From: DAISKN01 sp964553925 | GTDB lineage: Bacteria > Acidobacteriota > Vicinamibacteria > Marinacidobacterales > SMYC01 | Direction of reading: 5' to 3' | Assembly: GCA_964553925.1 (NCBI GenBank) | Contig: CAZKNR010000539.1 | Span: 1 to 64,000, forward strand | DNA length: 64,000 bases | In this document: piece by piece, positions 43,896 to 51,788 of the stretch | How positions within the stretch are numbered: position 1 is the stretch's first letter | Layout: every line of letters starts with the position of its first letter | Notes under the pieces: model-generated | What the model was told of the DNA's origin: nothing | What the model saw: only the letters and a program-made list of their open reading frames with translations | Databases searched by the model: none | Made by a program: the position numbers and the translations under genes

Positions 43896-44411
43896 TCACT
43901 CCTTCTCGCGGCTCTCCTCCCCGAAGACCTCGAGCCAGTAGGCGGCGTCTTTCGAGCTCGCCTGCGGCTTGTCTCCCAGAGCGTTCGTCGCCGCCTCTTT
44001 CCTCTTTCGCCCCTTCCGCGTCTGAAACGGCGCCCAGCTTTCGGGGGCGACAACGCTCGCCCCGAGCTTCCGCACTTCCCAGGAGAGGTCCCGATCCGCG
44101 GTCACCACGGTCACCGGCCTCGAAGCCTCGTCCTTCGATCGGGCCAGCAGGTCCAGGATCGTCCTGTCGGCGTCGGCCGGCGGAGTCGAGAATCGAATGG
44201 TCAGCATCGGGTGGGGGGACGGCTCGGAGGGCGCGGCCTCGCGAGCGGCGTCGAAGACCACGACCACGCGATGGGTGCGAAGGATGCCCGAGGCGACGAT
44301 GGACGAGACGAGAGCCCTTCGGCCCGCGGCGAGCCCTGCCTTCTGTTCCGCGCTCGCGAGACTTGCCACGCCTCGAATGGCGTTGTAGCCGTCGACGAGA
44401 TAGACGTTCAG
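43896..44411 (-). CDS. NYN/YacP-like RNase-fold protein with a CTG start
   Basis: About 171 residues. NYN (PIN-like) domain: the N-terminal metal-binding motif is LNVYLVDGYNAIRG, followed by ALVSSIVASG, HRVVVVFDAAR, TVVTADRDLSWEVRKLGASVV. This resembles YacP/Rae1, a ribosome-associated endoribonuclease family. There is no ATG, GTG or TTG between the upstream stop and the DGYN motif. The only reasonable start is CTG at 44411, which overlaps the greB stop as CTGA. The first GTG (44369) would delete the motif. The tail is basic (RKGRKRKEAA). Confidence 0.8.
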   Translation of the reverse strand: MNVYLVDGYNAIRGVASLASAEQKAGLAAGRRALVSSIVASGILRTHRVVVVFDAAREAAPSEPSPHPMLTIRFSTPPADADRTILDLLARSKDEASRPVTVVTADRDLSWEVRKLGASVVAPESWAPFQTRKGRKRKEAATNALGDKPQASSKDAAYWLEVFGEESREKE

Positions 44412-44920
44412 CGGTAATCGATCTGGAGAATCTCGAGCTCAGCGTTGCCGTCGGGAAGCTCGAGGGTGACGACGTCTCCGACCCGGGCCGAGATGAGGGC
44501 CTTGGCGATGGGGGAGATCCAGCTGATTCTCCCTTTGGCCGGATCGCTCTCGTCGACTCCGACGATGTGATAACTCTTTTCGTTGCCCTCCTCGTCGGCC
44601 ACGGTGACGGTGGCGCCGAAGTGCACGCTATCTTTGTCCTGCGAGACCGGGTCGACGACCGTCATGTTGGCCACTCGTTCGCGAAGGAACTGAGCCCGCC
44701 GCTCCAGAGCCTCGAGCCGCTTCTTCGCGGCGCCACCCTTGTTGTCCGCGCCCGCCTTTGTTCGGGGCTCTCCCTCCAGGCGCAACAGCTCTTCGCGCAG
44801 GGCGGCGGCGCCCTCGGGGGTCACATAGTTCTTGACTCCCGCGGGAAGCGGGTCCTTGGGTTCGGCGTGGACCTCGTTTCCGGGGCCCTCGTCGGATTCC
44901 TTGGTGAACGCTTTGCTCAA
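44408..44920 (-). CDS. greB: Transcript cleavage factor GreB-like
   Basis: 170 residues from a TTG at 44920: SKAFTKESD at the N-terminus is the GreB signature, then LPAGVKNYVTPEGAAALREEL and the C-terminal SYHIVGVDESDPAKGRISWISPIAKALI. It helps backtracked RNA polymerase cleave its transcript. GreB proteins of this kind often have an Asp/Glu pair on the coiled-coil tip; here the coiled coil is shortened by a Gly/Ala-rich loop. A GGAG site precedes the TTG. Confidence 0.9.
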   Translation of the reverse strand: MSKAFTKESDEGPGNEVHAEPKDPLPAGVKNYVTPEGAAALREELLRLEGEPRTKAGADNKGGAAKKRLEALERRAQFLRERVANMTVVDPVSQDKDSVHFGATVTVADEEGNEKSYHIVGVDESDPAKGRISWISPIAKALISARVGDVVTLELPDGNAELEILQIDYR

Positions 44921-45036
44921 TGGGTCTCCAAAAAACTTGGGGAAGACGAGAATCGCCCGACCAAGGAGTCTCGGTCGGGATGAAAGTATTCCAGGAAGTC
45001 GCGAAAGGCAAGCGGGACCGGGGGATCCGCCTCCGC

Positions 45037-46944
45037 CTACAGGATCACCCGATCGTTGCCGGAACGCTCGGTCACTCGTTCCCGGTCGAGCCATTCGAGG
45101 AGGGGGATGGCGTGCTTTCGGGTGACTCCCGCCATCTCCTTGAAGAAGGCGACGTCGATCCGGTCCCGCGCCGGCTTGCAGCTCCGGACGCTCTCCTTGA
45201 GCCGCGAAAGGGAATCCCTGTGAAACACCATTCCCTCTGAGATCCGAACCAGGGTGCCGTCCTTGAGGAGCACCCTCTGGATTCTCTCGAGGAGCTTCAC
45301 GTCCAGCTTCGCTTCCGACGCGACCTCCTCCAGGGTCTGAGGCTTGACGCCGGCTTTCTGGTAGCGCTCGACGAGCAGGTCCCGCGCCCGGGACTCGTCC
45401 TCGCTCAGGTGAATCCGATGATCGAACGTCGAGACGAGATCTTTCGCGGCCCGGAGCCGCTTTTTCTCCTCGAGCTTCGCGAGGATGAGATCGAACACCT
45501 CGGCGGGAGCGCCCGCGCCCGCTTTCTCCCGGAGCTCGCTCTTGGGCATGCCCCCGAGGAGGGGGTTCTTCTTCTGGAAGGCCTGGAGCGCCGCTTCCAG
45601 CCTCTTTCCCATTTCGTCGACGACCCCGGGGGCGATCAGGACCCGCGGGTTCCGGGAAACCAGAGCTGCGCGACCTCCCGAGAGGAGCGAGGCGAGGATC
45701 GCCTCGAGCTCGGAAGCACCCACGCCGAGTCTTCTCCCGAGATCGTTCTCGGAGACTCCCGAAACCCCGCTTTCGTCGACGAAGCGGGCCGCGACGGAAG
45801 CGGAATTCGAGCCGCCGACGGCCTCGAGGCGGGAGGCGACCGCGAGGCTAAAGACGGAATGCTTCTCGGGATAGGCGTCGAGCACGATCCCGCCCGCGAT
45901 CGTCTCGAGCGGTGAGTACCTCCTGAGGATGAACCGGTCGCCGCGGGCGGCGACGATCGGCGCTTCCAGTCGCAGCTGCGAAAGACCGCGCTCTCCCGGA
46001 GCGATGGCCTTCGCTCCCCCGAGGACCCTGGCTCTCGCGAGAACTTGAGCCGTGCCGAGGTGGAGATGCACTCTCGTCAGGTCCTTCACTGGAATCGGCG
46101 AGGAGGCGAGGACCTCGAGGTCGCAGTCCAGCATGAGCGTCGGCCGAAACCCGTCCCCCTCGACGAGCGCGTCTCCGCGCGCGACGTCCGAGACCTCGAT
46201 CCCATGAAGGTTCAACGCCGCCCTCTGCCCGGCCGAGGCGCGCGCTTCTTTTTCGCCGTGCACCTGGAGCCCGCGTACCCGGACTTCGAGCCCGCGAGGG
46301 AGAATCTCGACTTCGTCATCCTGCCCGACGGAGCCCGAGGCGATGGTGCCCGTCACCACGGTGCCGAAGCCCTTCATCGAGAAGACGCGGTCGACGGGAA
46401 GGCGGAAGAATCCCGCAGTCGAGCGCGCAGGCGCGCTTCGGGCGAGGCTCGCGAGAGTCGCCTTGAGCTCGTCCATCCCCTCGCCCGTCTTGGTAGAGAC
46501 CTCGACCAGGGGCGCGTTTTCGAGGAAGCTCCCGGCAACAAGCTCCCGCGCTTCCATTGCCGCAATTTCGCGAATCTCGGCGTCGACCAGATCGCGCTTC
46601 GTAATCACGACCAGGCCGAGGGGAATCCTCAAGAGCCGGCAGATGGCGAAATGCTCTCGCGTCTGCGGCATCACGGACTCGTCCGCCGCCACCACCAGCA
46701 TCACCAGATCGATCCCCCCGACCCCCGCCAGCATGTTCTTCACGAACCGTTCGTGGCCGGGAACGTCGACGAACCCCAGAGACAGGCCGCTCTCGCTCTT
46801 GAGGTAGGCGAACCCCAGATCGATGGTAATGCCCCTCTCCTTCTCTTCCTTGAGCCGGTCGGGGTCGATTCCGGTGAGCCCGCGGACGAGGGAGCTCTTG
46901 CCGTGATCGATGTGCCCCGCAGTCCCGATGACGACGTGCTTCAT
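45037..46944 (-). CDS. selB: Selenocysteine-specific translation elongation factor
   Basis: 635 residues, the full SelB length. GTPase domain: GTAGHIDHGKSSLVRGLTG (G1), switch I KEEKERGITIDLGFA, DVPGHERFVKNML (G3), TKRD (G4). Domains II and III follow, then winged-helix repeats at the C-terminus (about 400-635) that bind the SECIS RNA. SelB carries Sec-tRNA to UGA codons marked by a SECIS hairpin. Its presence implies selA, selC and selD elsewhere and supports the selenoprotein predicted at 50396-50902 in this window. Confidence 0.97.
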   Translation of the reverse strand: MKHVVIGTAGHIDHGKSSLVRGLTGIDPDRLKEEKERGITIDLGFAYLKSESGLSLGFVDVPGHERFVKNMLAGVGGIDLVMLVVAADESVMPQTREHFAICRLLRIPLGLVVITKRDLVDAEIREIAAMEARELVAGSFLENAPLVEVSTKTGEGMDELKATLASLARSAPARSTAGFFRLPVDRVFSMKGFGTVVTGTIASGSVGQDDEVEILPRGLEVRVRGLQVHGEKEARASAGQRAALNLHGIEVSDVARGDALVEGDGFRPTLMLDCDLEVLASSPIPVKDLTRVHLHLGTAQVLARARVLGGAKAIAPGERGLSQLRLEAPIVAARGDRFILRRYSPLETIAGGIVLDAYPEKHSVFSLAVASRLEAVGGSNSASVAARFVDESGVSGVSENDLGRRLGVGASELEAILASLLSGGRAALVSRNPRVLIAPGVVDEMGKRLEAALQAFQKKNPLLGGMPKSELREKAGAGAPAEVFDLILAKLEEKKRLRAAKDLVSTFDHRIHLSEDESRARDLLVERYQKAGVKPQTLEEVASEAKLDVKLLERIQRVLLKDGTLVRISEGMVFHRDSLSRLKESVRSCKPARDRIDVAFFKEMAGVTRKHAIPLLEWLDRERVTERSGNDRVIL

Positions 46945-47024
46945 GGCCGGCCCGGATCATAGCCCGGGACAAGACACGGGCGAAGTGTTTGTGCCAAGAT
47001 CCCGGCTGGCGGAAGGAGAGCTCG

Positions 47025-47894
47025 ATGCGGAGATTCTTACTCGGGGCGATGGTGCTCGTCGTGGCGGGAGCCGGAGCATCGGCGCAAGAGGTTGGACCGA
47101 AGCGCGGAACGCTGGTCGTCGTGGGCGGAGCCCTCGAGGACTCGTTCATCCTCGATCGCTTTCTCGCGATCGCGGGAGGAGGGGAAGCGCCTCTGGTCAT
47201 CATCCCCACCGCGGGTGAGGGGGATCTCTACGACGAGTTCTATTCCGGGGTCGCGGATTTTCGGAAAGCAGGATTCAAGGACGTGACCGTCCTCCACACT
47301 CGCGACCGCAACGTGGCCAACTCCGACGAGTTCGTAGCCCCGATCCGGAGAGCGCGCGCGGTGTGGTTCCCCGGTGGCCGCCAGTGGCGGCTCGCCGACG
47401 CCTACCTCGACACCCGGACGGAGCTCGAGCTTCAGGCTGTTCTCGATCGCGGCGGCGTCATCGGAGGGACTTCCGCCGGCGCCACGATCCAGGGCTCGTA
47501 TCTCGTTCGCGGCGACACCCGGAACAACACCACCATGATGGGCGATCACGTGGAGGGATTCGGCTTTCTGAAGAACGTCGCCATCGACCAGCATCTCCTC
47601 GCGAGAAACCGGCACTTCGACCTCATCCCGGTGATCGAGAAGCACCCGCAGCTCCTCGGCATCGGCATCGACGAGGACACGGCCATCGTAATCGTGGGGG
47701 ACCGCTTCGAGGTCGTGGGCAAGAGCGTCGTCGCCATCTACGACAACCGGCGAACTCTCGCTACCGAGGGACGGTTCTATTTCCTCCGCGCCGGGGACAC
47801 CTACGACCTCAAAACCCGGCAAGCCCGAAGGCGGGATTTCACCGAAGAGCCGTTCGAGGCAGTCAAGCAAGAGCCCTGGCCCGACGGAAACTAG
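47025..47894 (+). CDS. Secreted cyanophycinase-like (S51) peptidase
   Basis: 289 residues from the ATG at 47025 behind GGAAGGAG. Signal peptide to about 20 (ASA). S51 family fold: GTLVVVGGALEDSF, WFPGGRQWRLADAY and the nucleophile elbow IGGTSAGATIQGS (Ser), followed by RHFDLIPVIEKHPQLLGIGIDEDTA. Cyanophycinase hydrolyses the Asp-Arg polymer cyanophycin; extracellular homologues occur in non-cyanobacteria. The exact peptide substrate is not proven. Confidence 0.9.
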   Translation: MRRFLLGAMVLVVAGAGASAQEVGPKRGTLVVVGGALEDSFILDRFLAIAGGGEAPLVIIPTAGEGDLYDEFYSGVADFRKAGFKDVTVLHTRDRNVANSDEFVAPIRRARAVWFPGGRQWRLADAYLDTRTELELQAVLDRGGVIGGTSAGATIQGSYLVRGDTRNNTTMMGDHVEGFGFLKNVAIDQHLLARNRHFDLIPVIEKHPQLLGIGIDEDTAIVIVGDRFEVVGKSVVAIYDNRRTLATEGRFYFLRAGDTYDLKTRQARRRDFTEEPFEAVKQEPWPDGN

Positions 47895-47929
47895 TTCGCT
47901 TAGTTGCCTAGTTGCCTAGTTGCCTAGTT
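47895..47929. repeat. 8-bp tandem repeat (TTGCCTAG) x3
   Basis: TTCGCTTAG followed by three copies of TTGCCTAG and TTT, right after the cyanophycinase-like stop and overlapping the last codons of the convergent lipoprotein gene. Related to the 9-bp array at 34266-34290. Confidence 0.75.
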
Positions 47930-48439
47930 TGACGACACGGTGGGACGCTTGGCGACTAGCTCCATGAGCTCCTTGAGCTTTTCGAGCCGGTCGGTGCCAT
48001 TCTCGACCCCGAGCCCCACGGGACTCAAGATGACCGTCCTGTCCGAGGCGTTCATCGCGAGAACGGCGACGGTCTCCTTCTCGCCAGCCTGGAGCGCGAG
48101 GGCCGCCGGGCCGCTCATCCCGGCGAGCTCGACGGTGCGATAGCCGTCGCCGAGCTCGACCGCGGCGGTCACCGTCGGGAGCACCGGTCCGATCTGTACG
48201 AGGAGAGCTGGATCTTCGCCCGCCGGCCAGGTGCAGAGCTCGACTCCGCCCTCGAGCGATTCGCTCGAGCCCGCGCCCACCGGCGCTCCGAAGATTCCAT
48301 CGACTTCCCCCTGCATGAGAAGAGCGCAAGCGCCCTTCCCGCTCGGCCGGGCGGCGCTTTCCCGCCCGGCGTTTCCTCCACCGCCGCAGCCGACGAGTGT
48401 CACACTGGCTAAAACCACGCTCACGACGTGTCGCGACAC
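47924..48439 (-). CDS. Hypothetical lipoprotein
   Basis: 171 residues from a GTG at 48439 with a strong AGGAGG site. Lipobox LVGC (residues 15-18), followed by a Gly-rich linker and a domain with GACALLMQGEVDGIFGAPVG and ELCTWPAGEDPALLVQIG. The two cysteines and layout resemble DUF3558-type periplasmic domains, a weak likeness. No function assigned. Confidence 0.75.
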   Translation of the reverse strand: MSRHVVSVVLASVTLVGCGGGGNAGRESAARPSGKGACALLMQGEVDGIFGAPVGAGSSESLEGGVELCTWPAGEDPALLVQIGPVLPTVTAAVELGDGYRTVELAGMSGPAALALQAGEKETVAVLAMNASDRTVILSPVGLGVENGTDRLEKLKELMELVAKRPTVSSN

Positions 48440-48565
48440 GCTTGCCTCCTAACGACCGCACTTTCGGGGTACCTTCACCGTAGCAAACCAGGCGCGTTCG
48501 TCAAGCTGTTTTCGGGCCTGCTATGATTCGCGAGCCTCTTTCATTATCGTGCCTTTTTCAATATT

Positions 48566-49990
48566 GTGATCGAGCTCACCCCGAGTCTTCTGGCGAGGTC
48601 TCCCGAAGAGACGGTAAGACACCTGTGTCTGGGCCTACTGGAGGAGGCGAATTCCGCGGTCGCACGGCTCGAGCCGGGAGACGACGGGGAGGCCCTCCAC
48701 GATTTTCGCGTCGCGATCCGCAGGCTGCGAAGCGTCGTTCGGGCGTACCGGCGCCATCTGAAAGGCTCCACCAAGAAGAAGCTCCGGGCGCGGCTCAGAG
48801 CTCTCGCGGCTTCGACCAACGCCGCCCGCGATCTCGAGGTCCAGATGGAGTGGCTCTCGACACGAACTTCGGAGCTCGAGCCCGAGGCCGCAAGCGGCGC
48901 CCTCCATCTCGCGGGGCGACTCCGCGCTCGCGGCGACGAAACGCCGCTGCCTCAAACCCTTCGCAAGGAGTTCGACCCTCTCCACGAGTCCCTCCGGAAG
49001 TCTCTGTCGCGCGTGAGGCTTCGGCTCGGCGACGAGGCGAGCTTCCTTTCGGCGACGGGCGATCTCGTCGCCGAGAGCGCCTCTCGCCTGAAAGCGAGCC
49101 TCGAGGCCATCTCCTCGTCGGAGGACGGCAACCGCCTCCATCGAGCGCGCATCGAGGCCAAACGGCTCCGCTACCTCCTCGAGCCGATTTCGGCGGACGG
49201 TCCCGAGGCCCGCGCGCTCGTGAAGGAAATGAAGTTGCTCCAGGACGTCCTCGGCGAGCTCCAGGACATGCGGGTCTTGAGCCAGTCGATCGCCGCCGAG
49301 CTCGAAAGAGCGGCGATCGAAGAGGCCCATCGCCTGCGAGACCTCGCGCTCGACGAGGGTGCGATCGAACCCCAAGGGTCGCCCCCGCACGGCGGCCTCC
49401 TCGCCCTCCTGCGCGCGCAGCGAGAGCGCCGCGATCGCCAGTACCTCGCGCTCTCACGAAGCTGGTTATCGGGAGCCTCCGATCCATTCTTCGAGAGAGT
49501 CCAACGCCTCGCCCGGTCTCTCGCGGCGCTCTCCGAACCGCCGAAGCCACGCCGCCGATTCCTGCTCTCGGCGGTTCCCGAGAGAGCGAAGGACAAAGCG
49601 CCGTCGATCGTGCGCCAGGCGTTTCTCTCGGGGAGAAAGATTCACGAGAGCGTCGAGTCGATCCAGTCCGGCGAGCGGACCCGCTTCTCCCGGATCGCGG
49701 TGTCTCTGGGCTCGCGCGCCGAAGAGAGAGTCACGGCCGAAACCTTCGAGCGTTTCTGGTCGCTCGCGCAAAACCGCCTCGAGCGAGCGCGCTACCGGGT
49801 CCGTGAGAACGGCCGGACGTTTTTGATCGACGAGGTGCGGGACACGAGCATCGTGCTGGCGGAGACGGAGGACTGGCCGGAGCTCGTGCTTCCCGAATGG
49901 CTCAAGGCCGTCGTGACGCGGGAGGTCACGGGCTCGCGCCGGTACGATTGGGAGACTCTCGCTCACGGGAGGCCCCATGGATTGTTGTGA
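48566..49990 (+). CDS. CHAD - CYTH fusion protein
   Basis: 474 residues from a GTG at 48566. CHAD domain, about 15-280, with ALHDFRVAIRRLRSVVRAY (conserved His and Arg) and RLHRARIEAKRLRYLLEP. C-terminal CYTH-like domain, about 340-474, with RQAFLSGRKIHESVES, RARYRVRENGRTFLIDEV and VTREVTGSRRYDWETLA. CHAD binds polyphosphate; CYTH proteins hydrolyse triphosphates. An exopolyphosphatase gene lies 3 kb downstream (52984), consistent with polyphosphate metabolism. Its end overlaps the start of the CopZ-like gene. Confidence 0.9.
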   Translation: MIELTPSLLARSPEETVRHLCLGLLEEANSAVARLEPGDDGEALHDFRVAIRRLRSVVRAYRRHLKGSTKKKLRARLRALAASTNAARDLEVQMEWLSTRTSELEPEAASGALHLAGRLRARGDETPLPQTLRKEFDPLHESLRKSLSRVRLRLGDEASFLSATGDLVAESASRLKASLEAISSSEDGNRLHRARIEAKRLRYLLEPISADGPEARALVKEMKLLQDVLGELQDMRVLSQSIAAELERAAIEEAHRLRDLALDEGAIEPQGSPPHGGLLALLRAQRERRDRQYLALSRSWLSGASDPFFERVQRLARSLAALSEPPKPRRRFLLSAVPERAKDKAPSIVRQAFLSGRKIHESVESIQSGERTRFSRIAVSLGSRAEERVTAETFERFWSLAQNRLERARYRVRENGRTFLIDEVRDTSIVLAETEDWPELVLPEWLKAVVTREVTGSRRYDWETLAHGRPHGLL

Positions 49991-50387
49991 GCCCGAAGCC
50001 CAATCGCGCTCGCTTTGTCCTTCCTGCGGTGCCACGGGCCGCAACGTCCAATGGATCACGGTGAAGAGCCTTCTCACGGCTCAGGCACTCGAGCGGGCCG
50101 ACGCCGGGGAATACCTTTTTTGTGGAAGCCCGGCGTGCGACGTCGTTTACTTCACGAACAGCGCGGACGGCGCGGCGTTTCTGCGTGTGGACGTCCGCGT
50201 GCCGGTGTTTCCGAAGGAGCCGCCGGGGGAGCGCGTCGCGTGCTACTGCTTCGAGATCGTCGAGAGCCGGATCGACGCCGAGACCGAATCGCGAATCCGC
50301 GCTCACGTGAGCGCAGGAAGATGCGCCTGCGAGATAAAGAACCCCGAGGGTCGATGCTGCCTCGGTAACGTTCGCTCGCTTCGGTAG
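49977..50387 (+). CDS. CopZ-type N-terminal domain protein (zinc and 2Fe-2S)
   Basis: 136 residues with cysteines in the CopZ-like order: MDCC, CPSCGATG, TVKSLL, LFCGSPACDVVYF, then ACYCFEIVE and C-terminal CACEIKNPEGRCC. In the archaeal protein CopZ this domain carries zinc and a [2Fe-2S] cluster, reduces Cu(II) and is fused to an HMA domain that delivers Cu(I). Here the domain stands alone, overlapping the CHAD-CYTH gene by 14 bp. An HMA-domain gene (with predicted selenocysteine) ends 8 bp away on the opposite strand. A copper chaperone role is inferred. Confidence 0.88.
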   Translation: MDCCEPEAQSRSLCPSCGATGRNVQWITVKSLLTAQALERADAGEYLFCGSPACDVVYFTNSADGAAFLRVDVRVPVFPKEPPGERVACYCFEIVESRIDAETESRIRAHVSAGRCACEIKNPEGRCCLGNVRSLR

Positions 50388-50395
50388 TCGCCGGC

Positions 50396-50902
50396 TCAGC
50401 GGTCCAGGAGAACGAAGTCCCGAACCTGCATCGAGAAACGCTCTGCCACATCGGGCAGGTAGCCGTCCACGTTCACGTCCTCGCCGATCGCGACCTTCTT
50501 CATCTCCACGAACCGGCCTTCGGACTCGGTATGCGCCTCGAGAGCGTACACCTGGTCCACTTCGTTCACCTGAAGCGCCAGCTTCCCCTCTCGCTCGACG
50601 AGCCGTCCTGCCACGCGGACCGCGGCACCTTTTGGAGTGAAGCCGTTGTCCCGCACGATTTGGCGGATCGTCTCAGGGTCCACCTGATTTCCGGGCTTGA
50701 GCTTCAAGGTCGCTGTTCCTTGATTCAGGCTGACCTCGACGGATTCGACGCCCGGAAGCTTCACCATCGCCACGCGCACGGCGTGGGCGCAGACGACTCA
50801 ATCCATTCCCAGGATCTCTTGACGTATCTCCCGGAATTCCGCGGCCGCCGCACCCGGAAGCAGCAGAGCCATGAGCCCGGCAATGAGAGTCACTCGAGTC
50901 AT
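50396..50902 (-). CDS. Predicted selenoprotein: exported HMA-domain metal chaperone with UxxC motif
   Basis: 168 residues if the in-frame UGA at 50798-50800 is read as selenocysteine (U35). The ATG at 50902 follows GAGGAGAAGGCAG, an excellent ribosome binding site. Residues 1-21 form a signal peptide (ending GAAAA). An HMA domain follows (about 29-93): LGMD-U-VVC-AHAVRVAMVKLPGVESVEV, where nearly all homologues have GMxCxxCA, so U replaces the first metal-binding Cys. After it lies an OB-like domain (about 96-168, VAGRLVEREGKLALQVNEV). The frame holds on both sides of the UGA and no other stop occurs until 50396. A conventional caller would see only the truncated GTG frame at 50779. SelB is encoded in the same window and a SECIS-like hairpin follows the UGA. 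Third gene of a CsoR-like operon. Confidence 0.88.
50768..50800 (-). promoter_or_regulatory. Bacterial SECIS-like hairpin after the UGA codon
   Basis: Read on the minus strand: UGA (50800-50798), then an 8-bp stem CGCC/ACGC (50789-50781, with C at 50785 bulged) pairing with GCGTGGCG (50775-50768). The loop CGTGC (50780-50776) lies 18-22 nt after the UGA and contains GU. Bacterial SECIS elements are expected to have a short apical loop with an early G about 16-37 nt from the UGA. The bulge-to-GU distance of six nucleotides matches my memory of E. coli fdhF. Confidence 0.72.
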
Positions 50903-50916
50903 CTGCCTTCTCCTCG

Positions 50917-51777
50917 TTAGAACCAATAAGTAAGGTTCACTACCAAGCGAACCTTGTCCTTGGTTTGTACTCCGTTCAGTTGGTCATAGACGCGAAAGAC
51001 GGGCCCGCCGGAGATTCCCCAACTGCCATAGAGCCCGAGAACCGTCGGGCCTACGTATATCTGATGACCCCCGCTGTTCGGCATCTCGTGTCCCGCGACT
51101 CGGTCCTTTGCCGTGTGCTCGCCGACGACTTCGACGAAGACGCGCCAGTCGGGGCTTGGGTAATCCTTGCGAAATAGCTTCGGACGGTACCCGAGGACGA
51201 GACTGTACATGGCGAGGTCCCCGGGATGATCCGACGTCTCTCCCGCGGGCGACATGTAGCGCCGGTAAAGACCGCCGACCCAGGCGTAGACGGTTCGAGA
51301 CGCGTAGCCGGTCACCACGGCCCCGTACACACCGGGCGACGTATCCACCCCCGCCATCATGGAATCCGTCGGATACAGCAACCCCCCGTAGGCGGTGCTC
51401 TCGAAACGAGCCCCGACCTTCGGCGCTTTACGGTGGAACCGATAGCCGACGAGGACTTCGACATCCGGGGTCGCGGGCATCATCGTCATCATCCGCGAGG
51501 GGGACGAGTCCATGGTCGTATACAGAGGCATCGGGAGCGAAACCGAGACCTGGAGATCCTGAGTGATTCCATAGCCGAGCATCGGCCGGAACAGGGCCAT
51601 GTCACGGTCGCCCGAAGCACTCATCACCGCCAGATCGAGGCTCCATGCACCCTTTCCCAATGTCGGCGTGGCGAGACCGAAGACGGGCCCGTGTCCGTTT
51701 GCCAGAACCCGCGCGGGGAAAATCCCGACGAGAACGAGAGAACAAGCACAAGTGATCCAGGCTCGCGCGGCATCCAT
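50917..51777 (-). CDS. Outer-membrane beta-barrel protein, metal-related
   Basis: 286 residues from the ATG at 51777. Signal peptide to about 27 (ending VLA). Alternating strands, an aromatic C-terminus (NLTYWF) and features of transporter-type barrels: GKGAWSLDLAVMSASGDRDM, VGYRFHRKAPKVGARF, YRPKLFRKDYPSPDWRVFVEVVGEH. Two Met-rich loops (SPSRMMTMMPATPD and PTDSMMAG) are typical of proteins that contact soft metals such as copper. It lies 11 bp after the CsoR-like gene and 14 bp before the HMA selenoprotein gene. The frame is open far upstream in the same phase, but the signal peptide fixes the start. Confidence 0.82.
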   Translation of the reverse strand: MDAARAWITCACSLVLVGIFPARVLANGHGPVFGLATPTLGKGAWSLDLAVMSASGDRDMALFRPMLGYGITQDLQVSVSLPMPLYTTMDSSPSRMMTMMPATPDVEVLVGYRFHRKAPKVGARFESTAYGGLLYPTDSMMAGVDTSPGVYGAVVTGYASRTVYAWVGGLYRRYMSPAGETSDHPGDLAMYSLVLGYRPKLFRKDYPSPDWRVFVEVVGEHTAKDRVAGHEMPNSGGHQIYVGPTVLGLYGSWGISGGPVFRVYDQLNGVQTKDKVRLVVNLTYWF

Positions 51778-51788
51778 TCCGATTTCCC

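Noticed and set aside
50798..50800. Plain nonsense mutation in an HMA gene
   Set aside because: The UGA falls on the expected first Cys, a SECIS-like hairpin follows, SelB is nearby, and there are no other lesions. Sequencing error remains possible and is stated as the refuting test.
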